Positions 23,409-26,081 of a stretch of 26,081 nt of DNA are shown here, piece by piece. Within the stretch, counting starts at the first letter, position 1. Each line of letters begins with the position of its first letter. Made by a program: the position numbers and the translations under genes. Under the pieces are notes generated by a model. The model ran no database searches. It was given only the letters and a program-made list of their open reading frames with translations, and was not told where the DNA came from. Source of the stretch: a virus; the IMG/VR virus record IMGVR_UViG_3300033153_008361, positions 64,001-90,081 of that record. The stretch is one strand, 5' to 3'.

Positions 23409-23991
23409 AATAACATCTTCCGCGTAAGGTTCTCTCTTTCAGGGTCTCGACCTTTCCCTCACCACCGAGCCATTTATTTAACAATTCCTCGGTGAAACTA
23501 TGGGGGTGGCCCTCATTTATTGATGTGTCCAGCCATTCAAATACCCGGATGATTTTTGCAAGTTTCAAAGCGTTTTTGACGATTCGCTTGGGGTTAGCTG
23601 TATGCTGCAAGCAGTTGTAAATCCACGCCTCATCATAAAGAAAATCATCCTGGATGCGCTCAGCCGGCTTTTGTTCAAAAACAATCCCGGCCTCTCCATA
23701 TCGCAACTCGACCCAATGAGGGATCTTTAAGGGATCTACTACCTTAGAAAAGCCCAAATTTACACACTTTAGGAGTATACTGGTCGGACCACCACCAATA
23801 TCAATAACGGTCGTGCTAACACCGGTTATGGGGTCTTTCATGTCGATATTATAGGGTGATCGGCCGTCGTGGAAGAACTTTAAGCCCATACGGTCAGCAT
23901 AGACCATCTGCTTTTCTTCTTCTCCATACGTATTAACGCATGTTCCCCACCAGCCAGATTCCCATTCTTGTGCCTTAGACCACTTTGGCAT
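23365..23991 (-). CDS. SAM-dependent methyltransferase (class I)
   Basis: 208 residues. Motif I VIDIGGGPTS (62-71) is the SAM-binding glycine loop, the following strand ends in an acidic VVDPL (84-88), and EAWIYNCLQHTANPKRIVKN (121-140) is the post-motif strand and helix as in type-11-like methyltransferases. Residues 152-175 (EWLDTSINEGHPHSFTEELL) include HPH near the expected substrate side. ATG 23991 has a strong AGGAGAACT Shine-Dalgarno. It is the first of three modification enzymes after the fibre genes. O-methylation of a sugar or protein is the likeliest activity by context; no DNA methyltransferase target-recognition features are seen. Confidence 0.82.
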   Translation of the reverse strand: MPKWSKAQEWESGWWGTCVNTYGEEEKQMVYADRMGLKFFHDGRSPYNIDMKDPITGVSTTVIDIGGGPTSILLKCVNLGFSKVVDPLKIPHWVELRYGEAGIVFEQKPAERIQDDFLYDEAWIYNCLQHTANPKRIVKNALKLAKIIRVFEWLDTSINEGHPHSFTEELLNKWLGGEGKVETLKERTLRGRCYYGIFVGERFHVGVA

Positions 23992-23998
23992 AGTTCTC

Positions 23999-24520
23999 CT
24001 ACATATTAAGACCAGACGGCATAGCTTTATTTAACGGTCGATCTTCATTAGTTAGATAAACACCATACCATCCAAAAACATTATTTTGACTATAGGTTGC
24101 ATCGACCCAGCTTGGATAACCGCCTGGATCATTGGTTGTTCTCCACCAGACGATAAAACCTTGATTTGAATTCTGGCTTCCTACAGAATACTCATTCCCA
24201 GAGGTTTTGAAGCCAGCATAATATGTTTTTCCCCTAACAATGTGAATCGGTGAAGATAAAGATACTTCATGCCATCCAACACCCAGACCACTAAAGGCAG
24301 GTGTTTCCCCAACTAAATCGGCGGCGGCATAACCATCTTCAAGTATATATGCTTTTCCGGCAGCAGAACTGGATCGGGAATACCAATACAGAGTTCTAGC
24401 AATAAAATCGTACTTTACTGGTGAAATACGGGCAACAAATTGTTCGTTCGGTGGAGGGCCAAGGCCAGTAGACGGAGTGCCGATTTTAATTCCTAGTTGA
24501 AGAATCTCTGTGACCGCCAT
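23999..24520 (-). CDS. Small beta-sandwich virion protein, fibre-associated
   Basis: 173 residues. It begins MAVTEILQLGIKIGTPSTGL and contains YDFIARTLYWYSRSSSAAG, WHEVSLSSPIHIVRGKTYYA and GF, the same strand order (W..vsLs.pi.i..G.tY..G) as the two units in the fibre gene at 2149-3165. A Trp/Tyr-rich surface (FIVWWRTTNDPGGYPSW) could be a binding patch. ATG 24520 follows the collagen-like gene stop without a spacer (TAAATG), so translation is coupled. It may cap or bind the collagen-like fibre. No enzyme motif is present. Confidence 0.55.
   Translation of the reverse strand: MAVTEILQLGIKIGTPSTGLGPPPNEQFVARISPVKYDFIARTLYWYSRSSSAAGKAYILEDGYAAADLVGETPAFSGLGVGWHEVSLSSPIHIVRGKTYYAGFKTSGNEYSVGSQNSNQGFIVWWRTTNDPGGYPSWVDATYSQNNVFGWYGVYLTNEDRPLNKAMPSGLNM

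Positions 24521-26081
<1,561 letters not shown>

Overview
The window is part of the late (virion structure and lysis) region of an uncultivated tailed bacteriophage with a long, probably siphovirus-type, tail. All supported genes lie on the minus strand and are read right to left. They are tightly packed: many starts overlap the preceding stop as TAATG, ATGA or TTGA. TAA, TAG and TGA all act as stops, so the genetic code looks standard. Shine-Dalgarno sequences (AAGGAG, GGAG) and sigma70-like promoter sequences point to a bacterial host, but nothing identifies which one. Terminase, portal and capsid genes are not in the window. No tRNA, CRISPR array, integrase or transposon was found.

Layout in order of transcription. 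(1) Right edge to 21.1 kb: a collagen-like fibre protein (cut by the right edge, much longer than a simple ORF call suggests), a small beta-rich virion protein, then a block of three modification enzymes (methyltransferase, sulfotransferase, GT4-type glycosyltransferase) and a beta-rich protein with a transthyretin-like end. (2) 21.1 to 19.1 kb: an unrecognised virion protein with a cysteine cluster and two tandem paralogues that look like decoration or connector proteins. (3) 19.07 to 16.86 kb: a leader with a promoter-like sequence and a clear intrinsic terminator, a small protein ending in a helix-hairpin-helix domain like the RNA polymerase alpha C-terminal domain, the probable tail tube protein carrying a beta-propeller-like extension, and a second intrinsic terminator. 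(4) 16.85 to 15.24 kb: three small tail assembly or completion genes. (5) 15.2 to 4.6 kb: a 1971-residue tape measure protein, a distal-tail-like protein and a 1404-residue tail-tip protein with a propeller-like C-terminal half. (6) 4.6 to 2.1 kb: three tail fibre or baseplate-periphery proteins. (7) 2.16 kb to the left edge: a lysis region with its own promoter-like sequence, four small membrane proteins (one of 55 residues found by manual translation), one small soluble protein, and a partial glycoside-hydrolase-like protein that is the best endolysin candidate.

The most interesting feature is the glycosyltransferase, sulfotransferase and methyltransferase block directly downstream of a collagen-like Gly-Asp-Thr-Gly fibre. 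It suggests that the phage may build and attach a methylated, sulfated glycan to its own fibre. Other points worth checking are the terminator-flanked tail tube segment, propeller-like extensions on both the tube and the tip, a chitin-binding-like module shared nearly at DNA level between two virion genes, a possible +1 frameshift site before the tape measure gene, and the unusual endolysin candidate.
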